This document shows positions 45,173 through 55,133 of a stretch of DNA of 64,000 bases, in pieces. The notes below the pieces were generated by a model. The model made no database searches. It was not told the origin of the DNA and saw nothing but the letters and a program-made list of their open reading frames with translations. Position numbers and translations under genes: made by a program. The DNA is taken from assembly GCA_900315945.1 (NCBI GenBank), contig ONAZ01000004.1, positions 62,001 to 126,000 on the forward strand. The letters run 5' to 3'. Source of the stretch: an uncultured Lachnospiraceae bacterium (GTDB lineage: Bacteria > Bacillota > Clostridia > Lachnospirales > Lachnospiraceae). Every line of letters starts with the position of its first letter. The stretch's first letter is position 1.

Positions 45173-45218
45173 TGTTGCAATTCCTTTATATTATATTCAA
45201 AACATAATTTGAAATAGA

Positions 45219-45246
45219 TTGACAGCAAATTTTAATGTGGGATAAT
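45219..45246 (+). promoter_or_regulatory. Promoter of alpha-galactosidase gene
   Basis: TTGACA (45219-45224), 16-bp spacer, GATAAT (45241-45246), about 70 bases before the start. Confidence 0.7.
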
Positions 45247-45316
45247 ATAGAGTATATGAGTGCGTATATTGCTTTTATTAGTATTATACGCAGAATTGTA
45301 TAAGGGGGATTAATCA

Positions 45317-47686
45317 ATGATTAAATACGAAGAGAAGACCAAGTTTTTTAAGTTAGATACTAAGAATACTTCATATTGTATCGCTGTTCTTGATACAGGT
45401 CATGTAGAGCATTTATATTATGGTGAGAAGATTGATGCAGATACACCTGAATTTATGCTAGAGAAGAGGTGTCTTACTCCAGGTAATTGTAATGCATATG
45501 ATGCAGAACATCCTATTACTCTAGAAGATGCCTGCTTTGAGATGTCAGGTTATGGCAAAGGTGATATTAGAGAGCCTTTTATCGATGCTGTTTTTGCTGA
45601 TGGCTCTACAACTACAGACTTTGTATTTGATTATTGTATGGTTAATAAAGGGAAGAAGTCATATAAGACTCTTCCGGGTTCCTATTCTGATGGTGATAAT
45701 CAGGATCATCTTATGATTTCTATGAAGGATAGAAATAGTGGATGCACATTAGAACTTCATTATTATGTATATGAAGATGAAGATGTTATTACCAGAAGTG
45801 CCAGATTTGTCAATACAAGCGATGAAGATGTTAGATTGAGAAGGCTTATGTCTACTCAGATAGATTTTGACGAAGCTGGATATGTGATTACATCATTCCA
45901 TGGCGGTTGGACACAGGAAATGAATAAGCATAATGTGACATTAACAAGTGGAAGATTTGTTAATAGTTCATATACTGGATGTTCTTCTTCAAGAAGTAAT
46001 CCTTTCGTTATGCTTTCAGAGGAAGATACAACAGAGTATAATGGAATCTGCTATGGATTTAATTTGATTTATTCAGGTAACCATTATGAGTCATTTGAGG
46101 TTAATAGCTTCAATAAGACAAGGTTTGTATCAGGTATTAATCCACAGAACTTTGAATTTTTGATTGAGCCAAAGGGAGAATTTGAGGCTCCAGAAGCTGT
46201 TATGACATTTTCAAGTAATGGTCATAATGGAATGAGTCAGAATATGCACGCTTTTGTAAGGAAGCATATTGTAAGAGGCTCTTGGCGTGATAAGGCACGT
46301 CCAATTCTTCTTAATAGTTGGGAAGCTGCATACTTCGATATTAATGAAAGTAAATTATTGAATCTTGCTGCAGAAGGAGCAAAGCTTGGTATTGAACTAT
46401 TTGTTATGGATGATGGCTGGTTTGGTGAGAGAAGTGATGATACTAAGGCGCTAGGGGATTGGACAGAGAATACGAAGAAGTTACCTCATGGTGTAGCTGG
46501 ACTTGCTGAAAGAATTAATGATCTTGGAATGGACTTTGGTATCTGGGTTGAGCCTGAGATGGTAAATGTTGATTCTGATTTATATAGAGCACATCCTGAT
46601 TGGGCAATTAGTATTCCTGATAAGGAACATTCAGAAGGTCGTAATCAGAGAATACTTGACTTTGCTAATCCAGAAGTAGTAGAGTACATGACAGAGTCGA
46701 TGTCTAAAGTATTTAGCCTAGGTAATATAGCATATGTAAAATGGGATATGAATAGAACATTTACTGACTATTATTCTCAGTATTTACCTAAAGATAGACA
46801 GGGAGAAGTTGCCCACAGATATATACTTGGTATATATAAGATGATGAAGGATTTGACTGAGAAATTCCCTGAGATTTTATTCGAAGGTTGTGCTTCAGGT
46901 GGCAATAGATTTGATTTGGGAATTCTATCATATTTCCCACAGATATGGGCAAGCGATTGCACAGATGCAGTTGAAAGACTTCGTATACAGAATGGATATA
47001 GTTATGGTTATCCTATGTCTACAGTATCAGCCCATGTGTCAGGTTGTCCTAATCATCAAACCCTTAGAACAACACCAATTGATACACGATTCAACGTGGC
47101 TAGTTTTGGGGTTCTGGGATATGAATGTAATCTCTGCGATGCCACGAAAGATGAAAAGGAAGCGATTAAGGAACAGATAGAGATTTACAAGAAATACAGA
47201 GATACAATGCAGTTTGGTGATTTCTATAGAGTAAAGGCTGATAATGTATATCAGTGGACTGTAGTATCTAAGGATAAATCTACAGCAATTGGAATGGTAA
47301 CACAGATTCTAATGAAGGCTGGAAGAGGATATCAGAAAATCAAGGCTTACGGCTTAGATCCTAATAAGAAATATCATTTCTACGGAAGAGAACTAAAATA
47401 TCATCTCAGGGAATATGGTGATCTAATTAATACAGGAATGCCTAGTCTTCCGTTAATTGGTAAGCCTCATGTTAATCCTAATAACGATACACTTATGAAT
47501 CTGTTTAATAAGGTTAATCCTATGAATGGCGAGAAAGAGGATTATGAAGTGTATGGTAATGCTCTTATGAATTGTGGTGTTAAGCTTAAACAGGCATATA
47601 CAGGCGTAGGTTATAACGGTGACGGAGAAACTAGACATTTTCCAGATTTTGGTTCAAGGATTTACTTTATTGAAGAGTCGAAGTAA
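45317..47686 (+). CDS. Alpha-galactosidase, GH36
   Basis: Removes terminal alpha-galactose from raffinose-family sugars or galactomannan pieces. It is 789 aa without a signal peptide, so acts inside the cell. The catalytic barrel shows LFVMDDGWFGER, the nucleophile Asp in AYVKWDMNR (near residue 478) and the acid/base Asp in SDCTDAVERLRIQNG (near 545-548). The N-terminal beta domain and C-terminal sandwich are of family length. Possible activities on other alpha-galactosides cannot be separated by eye. The nearest pathway partner is galT. SD AAGGGGG. Confidence 0.95.
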   Translation: MIKYEEKTKFFKLDTKNTSYCIAVLDTGHVEHLYYGEKIDADTPEFMLEKRCLTPGNCNAYDAEHPITLEDACFEMSGYGKGDIREPFIDAVFADGSTTTDFVFDYCMVNKGKKSYKTLPGSYSDGDNQDHLMISMKDRNSGCTLELHYYVYEDEDVITRSARFVNTSDEDVRLRRLMSTQIDFDEAGYVITSFHGGWTQEMNKHNVTLTSGRFVNSSYTGCSSSRSNPFVMLSEEDTTEYNGICYGFNLIYSGNHYESFEVNSFNKTRFVSGINPQNFEFLIEPKGEFEAPEAVMTFSSNGHNGMSQNMHAFVRKHIVRGSWRDKARPILLNSWEAAYFDINESKLLNLAAEGAKLGIELFVMDDGWFGERSDDTKALGDWTENTKKLPHGVAGLAERINDLGMDFGIWVEPEMVNVDSDLYRAHPDWAISIPDKEHSEGRNQRILDFANPEVVEYMTESMSKVFSLGNIAYVKWDMNRTFTDYYSQYLPKDRQGEVAHRYILGIYKMMKDLTEKFPEILFEGCASGGNRFDLGILSYFPQIWASDCTDAVERLRIQNGYSYGYPMSTVSAHVSGCPNHQTLRTTPIDTRFNVASFGVLGYECNLCDATKDEKEAIKEQIEIYKKYRDTMQFGDFYRVKADNVYQWTVVSKDKSTAIGMVTQILMKAGRGYQKIKAYGLDPNKKYHFYGRELKYHLREYGDLINTGMPSLPLIGKPHVNPNNDTLMNLFNKVNPMNGEKEDYEVYGNALMNCGVKLKQAYTGVGYNGDGETRHFPDFGSRIYFIEESK

Positions 47687-47727
47687 ACCAAATAATAGAT
47701 AGACTAGAAAATGCAAGGGTTTAACAT

Positions 47728-48825
47728 ATGAATGCATGTTATGATAAGGTGCCGGTGATTATACCGGCACTTAATCCTGACAATAGAATAAGAATCTTCA
47801 TTCATTCTCTTGAAGAAGTTGGATTTGATCATATTATTGTGGTGGATGATGGTAGCGACAGCCATCATAAGGAAGGTATTTTTAGAGAACTTGAAGAAGA
47901 GGGCATTAAAGTACTTTCTTATGAAGATAATCAGGGCAAGGGTGCCGCCATAAAGGATGGCTTGTCCTATGTATATGATGATATGCCAGATGCAATAGGA
48001 GCCGTTACTGCTGATTATGATGGAAGGCAAAGTGCTAAGGCAGCAACCCTTATAGCTGACAAGCTCCTTGAAGGGAAAGAATTTGTCTTAGGGACAAGAG
48101 ATTTAGATAATAGTCCAATATCAGATAAAATGAGAAGAGGCTATAAGATAGTTGAGCTTGCTTTTCGCATCCTTTATAGCAAAAGGATAAAGGATATTCA
48201 GACTGGGCTTAGAGGTATTGCTCGTTCTTTGATGCCACATTTTATCGACATAAAGGGGTCTAGATATGAATATGAACCTAAGATGATTATTGAATCTGTG
48301 AGGGATGATATTCCTATCTGCGAGGTAGAAGTTGGCCCCATTAAGCCAATTGATATGGATGAATCTCCAATTGTGAGAAGTGAGAATTTCAGACCCTTTG
48401 CTGATTCATTTAGAATTGTGGTAGTGCTTTTTATTAATTTTATAAAGTATGCCATGACTTCTATTTCGGCAACAGCTGTAGACTTCGCGCTGTTTTACAC
48501 CCTTTCTAATTATGTGCTTAAAGATTTAAGCCTTGGAATGTGCGTTCTCCTTTCTACAGTAATAGCGAGAGTGGTATCAAGCACTTTGGCATTTCTTGTG
48601 AACAGAAATGTTGTATTTAAGTCGAAGGATAACTTGGTTAAGAAAATGCTTAAGTTCTATGGGCTTGCTGCCATTATTATGTTTTGCTCAGCAGAACTTG
48701 TAACATTATTTGTTTATTTGTTTGGAGGAGGCAAGACATTTACGAAGCTTTTCGTAGATTTGTGCCTGTTCTTCATAAGTTACCAGATACAGCAAAGGTT
48801 CATATTTAATACAAAAGAGAAATAA
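47728..48825 (+). CDS. GT2 glycosyltransferase fused to GtrA-like membrane domain
   Basis: A 365-aa protein. Residues 1-225 are a GT-A glycosyltransferase of dolichol-phosphate-sugar synthase type (VIIPALNPD, IIVVDDGSD, NQGKGAAIKDG, TADYDGRQ). Residues of about 235-360 form a GtrA-like four-helix membrane domain. Together they would make and flip an undecaprenyl-phosphate sugar for surface glycan modification; this is inferred. It follows the alpha-galactosidase by 41 bases and has a terminator. Confidence 0.9.
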   Translation: MNACYDKVPVIIPALNPDNRIRIFIHSLEEVGFDHIIVVDDGSDSHHKEGIFRELEEEGIKVLSYEDNQGKGAAIKDGLSYVYDDMPDAIGAVTADYDGRQSAKAATLIADKLLEGKEFVLGTRDLDNSPISDKMRRGYKIVELAFRILYSKRIKDIQTGLRGIARSLMPHFIDIKGSRYEYEPKMIIESVRDDIPICEVEVGPIKPIDMDESPIVRSENFRPFADSFRIVVVLFINFIKYAMTSISATAVDFALFYTLSNYVLKDLSLGMCVLLSTVIARVVSSTLAFLVNRNVVFKSKDNLVKKMLKFYGLAAIIMFCSAELVTLFVYLFGGGKTFTKLFVDLCLFFISYQIQQRFIFNTKEK

Positions 48826-48826
48826 G

Positions 48827-48867
48827 AAATGCAGGTAATGATTATGGTCATTATTTCTGCATTTTTT
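48827..48867 (+). terminator. Terminator of GT2-GtrA gene
   Basis: Stem AAATGCAG / CTGCATTT enclosing an AATGAT / ATTATT inner pairing, then TTTTTATTTT. Confidence 0.85.
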
Positions 48868-48890
48868 ATTTTATTTATTGCTATTTTTTG

Positions 48891-48919
48891 TTGTTTATAG
48901 AAACCTAATAATGTATAAT
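48891..48919 (+). promoter_or_regulatory. Promoter of GGDEF gene
   Basis: TTGTTT (48891-48896), 17-bp spacer, TATAAT (48914-48919). A perfect GTAGCAAAA-TGAT-TTTTGCTAC hairpin lies in the leader at 48974-48995, just before the SD AAGGGTGG. Confidence 0.65.
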
Positions 48920-49014
48920 ATATTGTAGGTTTTAAGTAAAAAAATGTGAAATGTGTACATATTTAGTTGTTGCGTAGCAAAATGATTTTTGCTACTTTAA
49001 GGGTGGTTTTTAAC

Positions 49015-50751
49015 ATGCACTTGTTTACCAAGGAAGAGAAAAATCGTAAAGATGTTATAAAAAAACTGGCTTTTTCAATTGGAATTATTGTAGTATTTGT
49101 TGCTGCTATTGTGGCATTTGTTGTAGCCATGAGATCAGAAAGCATGGCTAATTCGCAGAAATTAGATACCGGTTGGGATGTCGTTATTAACGATTCTGTT
49201 TATGAGAATGTTACTTTATCTACATTTAGAATACCAGAGCAGTTAGAAAAAGGCGATGTTATTATGCTTAAGAATACTTTGCCAGATGAACTAGATGGTG
49301 ATGTATCAAGTGTAATGTTGCTAATATATCTTACAACGGTAGATGCGAGGATAGATGGAAGCAATATATACTCATATGGTGATGAAGAATACGAAGATGG
49401 ATTTGTTGGTTCAGGATATCATTTTATTCAATTGCCATTTGATTCAGAAGGAAAAGAATTTACAATTATTCTGAAACCATCTGAAGCCGGTGCATTTACG
49501 AATATTCCAACGCCAGTAGTAGTAGATACTAAGTACGCACCTACAACATTTACAGACAAGAATATGAGTAGTATTTTTATCTGTATATTCTTATTTATGC
49601 TTGGTGCAGCCATTACTATTGTTAGTGCAATATCCTTGTACTTCGATAGGAACTCTAAGAGACTTCTAGTTATAGGTATTCTTGCAACTCTAATTGGTGC
49701 ATGGTCTCTTGCAAATTCTAAAGTGTTGCAGATGTTCTCTATTAATCTTGAGGTTAATGGTGTATTAGAGTATTTATCATTATATTTGTCGCCTATCCCT
49801 TTAATAGGCTTAATTATAATGGTTAGACAAGATGACACTCTCTGGAAGAAGAGACTTTTATATGGTTGCATGTTTGCAATTATTCTCTTTGATGTAATCA
49901 GTACAATCTTGCATTTTACAGGAGTTGCACATTATCCTAGCACATTAACTATGTTCCATTTCTTGGCATTTGGAGTGCTTATTCTTGTAGCAATTGCTGG
50001 TCGTAAGAAATTCTCACTTATGGATAGGGCTGAGAAGTTACTGAATATTGCGATTATTGTTCTATGTGTATTTGCAGGATTAGATATTATTAGGTTCAAC
50101 TTTTCTAAGTATTTGTGGCCTGAGAATGAATTGATTGCTAATTCTATTCTCCCATTTGGAACTTTAGTATTTGTAGTTTTACTTGTAGGAAGTTACCTAT
50201 GCTATCTATATGATATGGTTAAGGCTAAGGCTGAGTCTATGGCTTTATCTATAATGGCATATAATGATCCTTTGACAGGATTATATAATAGAGCAAAAGC
50301 AGAAGAGAAATTCTCTAAGCTCATGAAAGATAACAAGGATTATTTTCTAATAAATGTGGATCTTAATGGTCTTAAGAGAATAAATGATAAATTTGGTCAT
50401 GAACAAGGTGATTTATTAATAGTTACTTTCGCTAATATTTTAAAAGAGTGTTTTGATGATATTGGAACTGTCGTTAGAATGGGCGGAGATGAGTTCTTAA
50501 TTATAATTGATATTGATAAGGAAGAGTTAATTAAGCCTGCCCTTTCTAATATGATAAAGCTTGAAGCTGATAAGTCAAAAGAGACAGGTATGAGAATAGA
50601 AGCTTCCTTTGGCATATCATCTAATGTTGAAGATAGAAGTCGTAACCCAGAGCAGGTATATTCTGTTGCTGATTCGAGAATGTATACTATGAAGCAGAAG
50701 ACCAAGGCGGCTAGAAGAGCTAGAGCTAAGGCCAATGAAAATAATAAATAA
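49015..50751 (+). CDS. Membrane diguanylate cyclase (GGDEF) with extracytoplasmic sensor
   Basis: A 578-aa membrane protein. One helix at about 20-43 is followed by an outside domain (about 50-185, 7TMR-DISM-like), seven or so helices (about 190-405), then a GGDEF domain with YNDPLTGLYNRAKAE, NVDLNGLKRINDKFGHEQGD and an intact RMGGDEF near residue 490. It should make c-di-GMP in response to an external signal. The start at 49015 has AAGGGTGG 8 bases upstream; a longer frame from 48967 would begin in the leader hairpin. The MCP starts 35 bases after it. Confidence 0.92.
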   Translation: MHLFTKEEKNRKDVIKKLAFSIGIIVVFVAAIVAFVVAMRSESMANSQKLDTGWDVVINDSVYENVTLSTFRIPEQLEKGDVIMLKNTLPDELDGDVSSVMLLIYLTTVDARIDGSNIYSYGDEEYEDGFVGSGYHFIQLPFDSEGKEFTIILKPSEAGAFTNIPTPVVVDTKYAPTTFTDKNMSSIFICIFLFMLGAAITIVSAISLYFDRNSKRLLVIGILATLIGAWSLANSKVLQMFSINLEVNGVLEYLSLYLSPIPLIGLIIMVRQDDTLWKKRLLYGCMFAIILFDVISTILHFTGVAHYPSTLTMFHFLAFGVLILVAIAGRKKFSLMDRAEKLLNIAIIVLCVFAGLDIIRFNFSKYLWPENELIANSILPFGTLVFVVLLVGSYLCYLYDMVKAKAESMALSIMAYNDPLTGLYNRAKAEEKFSKLMKDNKDYFLINVDLNGLKRINDKFGHEQGDLLIVTFANILKECFDDIGTVVRMGGDEFLIIIDIDKEELIKPALSNMIKLEADKSKETGMRIEASFGISSNVEDRSRNPEQVYSVADSRMYTMKQKTKAARRARAKANENNK

Positions 50752-50786
50752 ATATATGGATTTCATAATATAAGGGGGTCATATTT

Positions 50787-52262
50787 ATGGATTTAAAAGC
50801 AAAACAGTTAATGGAGAAAAAGAAAGTTAGTTTCATTGTAACTATAGTTATTCAAGCTACAATGTTACTATATTCTGTGTTTAGACTTATTCTAGGCATT
50901 AACTTACTCAGTATTGTTAGACTTGGATTAGTGGTTGTTCCATTGATTTTTGTTATTATCATTAGATTAGTGCTTATGAAAAAGCCTGGATCTGAGATGT
51001 ATTTTACCTATTCGTCAGGTGTTGCATATGCCGGTGTACTTCTTACAAGTGTGGACGACGTATATTTGTACGCATTTATGTTCCCAATTGTAATTCTAGT
51101 ATTACTATTCCAGGATGTTAGAAAGAGTATTATTGGTTCTGCAGCAGCAATTATAATCAACATAGCATTTTTGGTTGAATATTTCCTTATATCTGACAAA
51201 TCATCTATGTTTGCTGTGATATTCCAGTTTATATTCTGTATTCTTACTTGCTTTGTTGCAATATTTGTTATTAAGACACTTAGTAAACATACTAAGGAAA
51301 GTATGGATGCCATTGCTGATTCTGCTAAAGCGCAAGAGGGAACAGCAAGAGAAGTTATGGGTGTATCAGAGAATATTGCTGATAAGATTGACGGAGCCCA
51401 AGATCTTGTTGAGAAGCTTAATGTGGCAATAACAGAAAGTAATGATGCGGTTAATGGTATTGCATCAAGTACTAAGACAACAGCAGAATCTATTGAGAAT
51501 CAAACTGTTATGACAGCGGAGATTCAAGAGAATCTTGAAGAGGCGGAAGCAGAAGCTAATAACATGATGGAAGCTTCCAAACTCGCCCAGGAAACTGTTG
51601 CAGAAGGAGCCAAATTGCTTGAAGAGCTTAAGATGCAGGCTTCTGAGACAGCTGAGGTCAACAGATCAACTCGTGAGACAACAGTTGAGCTTAATGAACG
51701 TATTAAAGAGGTTGAGAATATTGTTGGTACAATTCTAAGCATTTCTGATCAGACTAATTTACTTGCGCTTAATGCTTCAATTGAGGCTGCTAGAGCTGGT
51801 GAAGCAGGAAAGGGATTTGCTGTAGTTGCTGATGAGATTAGAAATCTATCAGAAGAGACGAAGGATTCAACAGAGAAGATTTCTGAGATTATTAATAAAT
51901 TTACTGTGGACGTTGACAAAGCAAGTCGCAATATGGAGCGTTCTGCTCAAAGTTCAGATAAACAGAATGAAATGATTGAGGTTACAGGTGATAAATTCGA
52001 TGCAATTAAAGTACAGATGGAGGATTTATCTAATTCTGTTAATAGCATTTCAAAAGAAGTTAATGATATAGTTGCTGCTAATACTAAGATTATGGATGCA
52101 ATATCTAATCTATCTGCTACATCTGAAGAGATAGCTGCTTCTTCTGAAAGCAGTATTACTGTAAGTGATCAAAGTATGACTTACATGAATGAGATGACAG
52201 ATCTTCTTAACGATGTGTTTGATGTATCGAATAATATGAAGACAATGGTTAATAAACAATAA
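50787..52262 (+). CDS. Methyl-accepting chemotaxis protein with multi-helix membrane domain
   Basis: A 491-aa chemoreceptor. About six helices in residues 12-170 replace the usual two-helix-plus-periplasmic layout, so it likely senses within the membrane or inside the cell. The signalling part is a long coiled coil with the conserved hairpin tip [20 protein letters not shown] and [17 protein letters not shown], and Glu/Gln pairs for methylation. It implies a CheA/CheW system and motility. SD AAGGGGG. It shares its strand with the diguanylate cyclase upstream. Confidence 0.95.
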   Translation: MDLKAKQLMEKKKVSFIVTIVIQATMLLYSVFRLILGINLLSIVRLGLVVVPLIFVIIIRLVLMKKPGSEMYFTYSSGVAYAGVLLTSVDDVYLYAFMFPIVILVLLFQDVRKSIIGSAAAIIINIAFLVEYFLISDKSSMFAVIFQFIFCILTCFVAIFVIKTLSKHTKESMDAIADSAKAQEGTAREVMGVSENIADKIDGAQDLVEKLNVAITESNDAVNGIASSTKTTAESIENQTVMTAEIQENLEEAEAEANNMMEASKLAQETVAEGAKLLEELKMQASETAEVNRSTRETTVELNERIKEVENIVGTILSISDQTNLLALNASIEAARAGEAGKGFAVVADEIRNLSEETKDSTEKISEIINKFTVDVDKASRNMERSAQSSDKQNEMIEVTGDKFDAIKVQMEDLSNSVNSISKEVNDIVAANTKIMDAISNLSATSEEIAASSESSITVSDQSMTYMNEMTDLLNDVFDVSNNMKTMVNKQ

Positions 52263-52280
52263 GGAAATGCGTGAGATTAT

Positions 52281-53867
52281 ATGGACGTTACTATAGTTAC
52301 TGACTCAAATACATATAATGTTACGATAGATAGAATGACACGTCTTGAAACCATTCTAGAAGGGCAGGGGATACCTTGCCCTTTTGTTTGTAATGGAGAA
52401 GGTACTTGTGGGAAATGTAGGGTAAAATTTCTTACAGATGCGCCTAAACCTACTGCTTCAGAACGTAAACTCTTAGGCCAGAGGCTTATTGATAGAGGGT
52501 ATCGCTTAGCTTGTGAAGTAGTTATCATTAAGGATTGTAAAATATACGTGCCAGATGAATCTAAGGTTCAATCGGTACAGGTATTTGATACAGAAGCTAT
52601 TGGAGAGCGGGCTAGAATTCGACGTGAAAAGGTAGTAGAGGCACGTGCAAAGCTAATAGAAATAGGGGCCATTGAGAGTAATACTCAATATGGTATTGCA
52701 ATTGACCTTGGAACGACTTCCATTGCTATAGAACTTTTTGATTGCATGGATGGAAATGTAATATATGCAACAGTAACTGAAAATCATCAAAGTATGTATG
52801 GAGTTGATGTTGAATCAAGAATTGACAGTTCTATTAGAGGAAGACAATATGAACTATCAGATCTCGTTACTCGTGATATTTTATCGTGTCTTAAGGAGCT
52901 ATCGAAACAACTTCCAGAAGGTGTGTTAATTAAGGATTTGCCTATTGTACTAGTGGGCAATACTGCAATGATTCATATGCTTTGTAATATGTCATGCCAG
53001 GGATTATCTGAACCTCCATACAAGCCGGAAGATTTATCATCACAGGAAATAGAACTTGATGAAGGGGTGTTTATTACAACATTTCCAGCAATATCTGCAT
53101 TTATAGGAGGGGATATTGTTTCTGCGATTTATGCCCTTGATATTGATAGAAAAGATGAGATTAATGTATTAATAGACCTTGGCACTAATGGAGAAATGGT
53201 TGTTAATAAAAGAGGTGAACTGCTTGCTTCTAATATTGCAATGGGGCCTGCATTTGAAGGAGGTAACATTTCCTGTGGATGTGCATCTGTATCGGGAGCC
53301 ATTAGGTCAGTTGATATAACCAATGGCTTTTGTAAAGTAACTACAATTGATAATGCCTATGCTTTGGGAGTATGTGGCTCTGGTGTTATTGAAGCGGTAT
53401 ATGAGTTCTTTAAGAATGGTATTATTGATGAACATGGTACATTTTCATCAGAATATGCCCTTGGATACGAACTTTGTCAGCTTAACAAGAAACAGTCTGT
53501 TGTGTTTTTGCAGGATGATGTAAGGAAGATGCAGCTTGCTAAAGCTGCAATTCGTGCAAGTATAGATGTGCTTTTAGATGAAGCTAATATTTCTTATGGA
53601 GAGATAGATAATATATATCTTTCTGGAGGATTTGCTTATAGAACGGCTGTTGATAAACTAATTGGTATAGGAGCCCTACCTAAGGCCTGGAAGAATCGTG
53701 TCATACCTGTTGGAAATGCTGCACTAGAAGGCGCAAGACAATTTGTTATGGAAAATGATATGTCACGATTAGAAAGAATTGTTAGTGATACTAAGGTTAT
53801 TGACATAAGTAGTAACGAGAGGTATCAGGATATGTATTTAAATAATGTTTTATTTGAAGAAAAGTAA
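52281..53867 (+). CDS. [2Fe-2S] ferredoxin-ASKHA protein, corrinoid-reactivation (RACo)-like
   Basis: A 528-aa protein. Residues 1-90 form a plant-type [2Fe-2S] ferredoxin with C37, C43, C46 and C78. The rest is an ASKHA ATPase domain (DUF4445), with GIAIDLGTTSIAIELFD, LVGNTAMIHML, LIDLGTNGEMVV and a late GNAALEGARQ. Known relatives reactivate corrinoid proteins of methyltransferase systems with ATP and electrons. No corrinoid protein or methyltransferase lies in the window, so the client is unknown; the CobO-like gene is 43 kb away. The SD is weak. It converges with the DUF4317 gene with a 2-base gap. Confidence 0.9.
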   Translation: MDVTIVTDSNTYNVTIDRMTRLETILEGQGIPCPFVCNGEGTCGKCRVKFLTDAPKPTASERKLLGQRLIDRGYRLACEVVIIKDCKIYVPDESKVQSVQVFDTEAIGERARIRREKVVEARAKLIEIGAIESNTQYGIAIDLGTTSIAIELFDCMDGNVIYATVTENHQSMYGVDVESRIDSSIRGRQYELSDLVTRDILSCLKELSKQLPEGVLIKDLPIVLVGNTAMIHMLCNMSCQGLSEPPYKPEDLSSQEIELDEGVFITTFPAISAFIGGDIVSAIYALDIDRKDEINVLIDLGTNGEMVVNKRGELLASNIAMGPAFEGGNISCGCASVSGAIRSVDITNGFCKVTTIDNAYALGVCGSGVIEAVYEFFKNGIIDEHGTFSSEYALGYELCQLNKKQSVVFLQDDVRKMQLAKAAIRASIDVLLDEANISYGEIDNIYLSGGFAYRTAVDKLIGIGALPKAWKNRVIPVGNAALEGARQFVMENDMSRLERIVSDTKVIDISSNERYQDMYLNNVLFEEK

Positions 53868-53869
53868 GA

Positions 53870-55099
53870 CTATACGTCTTGCTTTTCTCCATTTATAGTA
53901 GCTTTCTCCCCATCCTCTACAGGAATAATAATACATTTCTTGCCATCTAAAAATGTTGTAGATATTTGTTCTATTTTCTCAGGATTAACCTTTACAACGA
54001 TATCGTTTTCTTTGCCATCTTCACCTATTACTCCAGATTCTTTTAGCTGAGAGGTAAGGTCAGCAACTCTTTCTTGCAATGACTTCTTCTCTAGTCGAAG
54101 TTCGTTATTCTTAAGGACTTTCGTATCAAGTATTTCTTCTGCTTCAGGAAGAGCTTCTTTGAAGAATTCTTCATAATTCTTTGTGATTTTCTCAGACTTT
54201 TCTTCTGATATAGGAACATCCTTTAGAATTTCTTCCACAACTTCTGAATCAAGCATAATATCGTCGTCTTTTCCAACAACTTCTTTCTTTTCTTCAATAT
54301 AATCACTTAAGTTGGCTTGTATATCAACTATAATATCTGAGGTGTCTTCTTTGTCTGGACCTATAGTCTGAGTTAGTATATTAGTAAAGGCGTTCTTTTT
54401 TTCCTGGGTTGTTAATTTACTTGCGCATCCAAGTCCCATTTCCCATAATTCTTTATGTGGGTCATCAGCCTTCTTAGTATACATCATAATGCTATGAATA
54501 TCTGAACTTCTGTCTGTAAAGCAAGGGAATATAAATCCGCTGTCTGTAGGGCCTACAACCCAATCACGAATTCTAGCACCGATTCTATGCTCGTCTTCTC
54601 TATATCCAAGACCTGGCTTTGAAAGCATAACAGGGCATATAGAACATATTATATATTCATAAGTCTCCTCAGATTCATCTATTTTCATATTATCGCTTGT
54701 CTTAACCATGACATCATAGTTGTCATAATATAGAAGAATTAAGTAATTACCGACAAAATTGTATGTTTCTATAATGTGATCGAAGAAAGCATTATACAGA
54801 TTCTCATCTTCTAAACCACTTTTCTTTAAAGCCATAAGGTTCTGTTGTGGAGCGCCATTTTCTTCTGCCTCAATTGGAAATTCAAGCTCAATTAAGTTGT
54901 TACCTACTGTTCCTGAAAGTGTTTTATTGGCAATTTCTAGGTATTTGTGCAATTCTTCATCTTCTAAGCTAAGAAAGCTCTCGTCAAAAGTACAAACCTT
55001 GTCTTTAGATGAATTTACATAACATCCCACCATTTTAGAGATGGTGCAAGCTTCCTTTTTTAGCCTTCTCTTTATCTCTGCAACTTCCTTTTTATTCAT
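53870..55099 (-). CDS. DUF4317 protein
   Basis: A 409-aa soluble protein matching the DUF4317 pattern by its start MNKKEVAEIKRRLKKE, DESFLSLEDEELHKYLEI and the block ICPVMLSKPGLGYRED then GFIFPCFTDRSSDIHS. The C-terminal third is very acidic and probably helical. Function unknown. SD AAAGGAG lies upstream on the minus strand. It is divergent from asnS, with structured element copy B between. Confidence 0.88.
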   Translation of the reverse strand: MNKKEVAEIKRRLKKEACTISKMVGCYVNSSKDKVCTFDESFLSLEDEELHKYLEIANKTLSGTVGNNLIELEFPIEAEENGAPQQNLMALKKSGLEDENLYNAFFDHIIETYNFVGNYLILLYYDNYDVMVKTSDNMKIDESEETYEYIICSICPVMLSKPGLGYREDEHRIGARIRDWVVGPTDSGFIFPCFTDRSSDIHSIMMYTKKADDPHKELWEMGLGCASKLTTQEKKNAFTNILTQTIGPDKEDTSDIIVDIQANLSDYIEEKKEVVGKDDDIMLDSEVVEEILKDVPISEEKSEKITKNYEEFFKEALPEAEEILDTKVLKNNELRLEKKSLQERVADLTSQLKESGVIGEDGKENDIVVKVNPEKIEQISTTFLDGKKCIIIPVEDGEKATINGEKQDV

Positions 55100-55133
55100 A
55101 ATATATCTCCTTTTAATTATTACAATGGAATGT

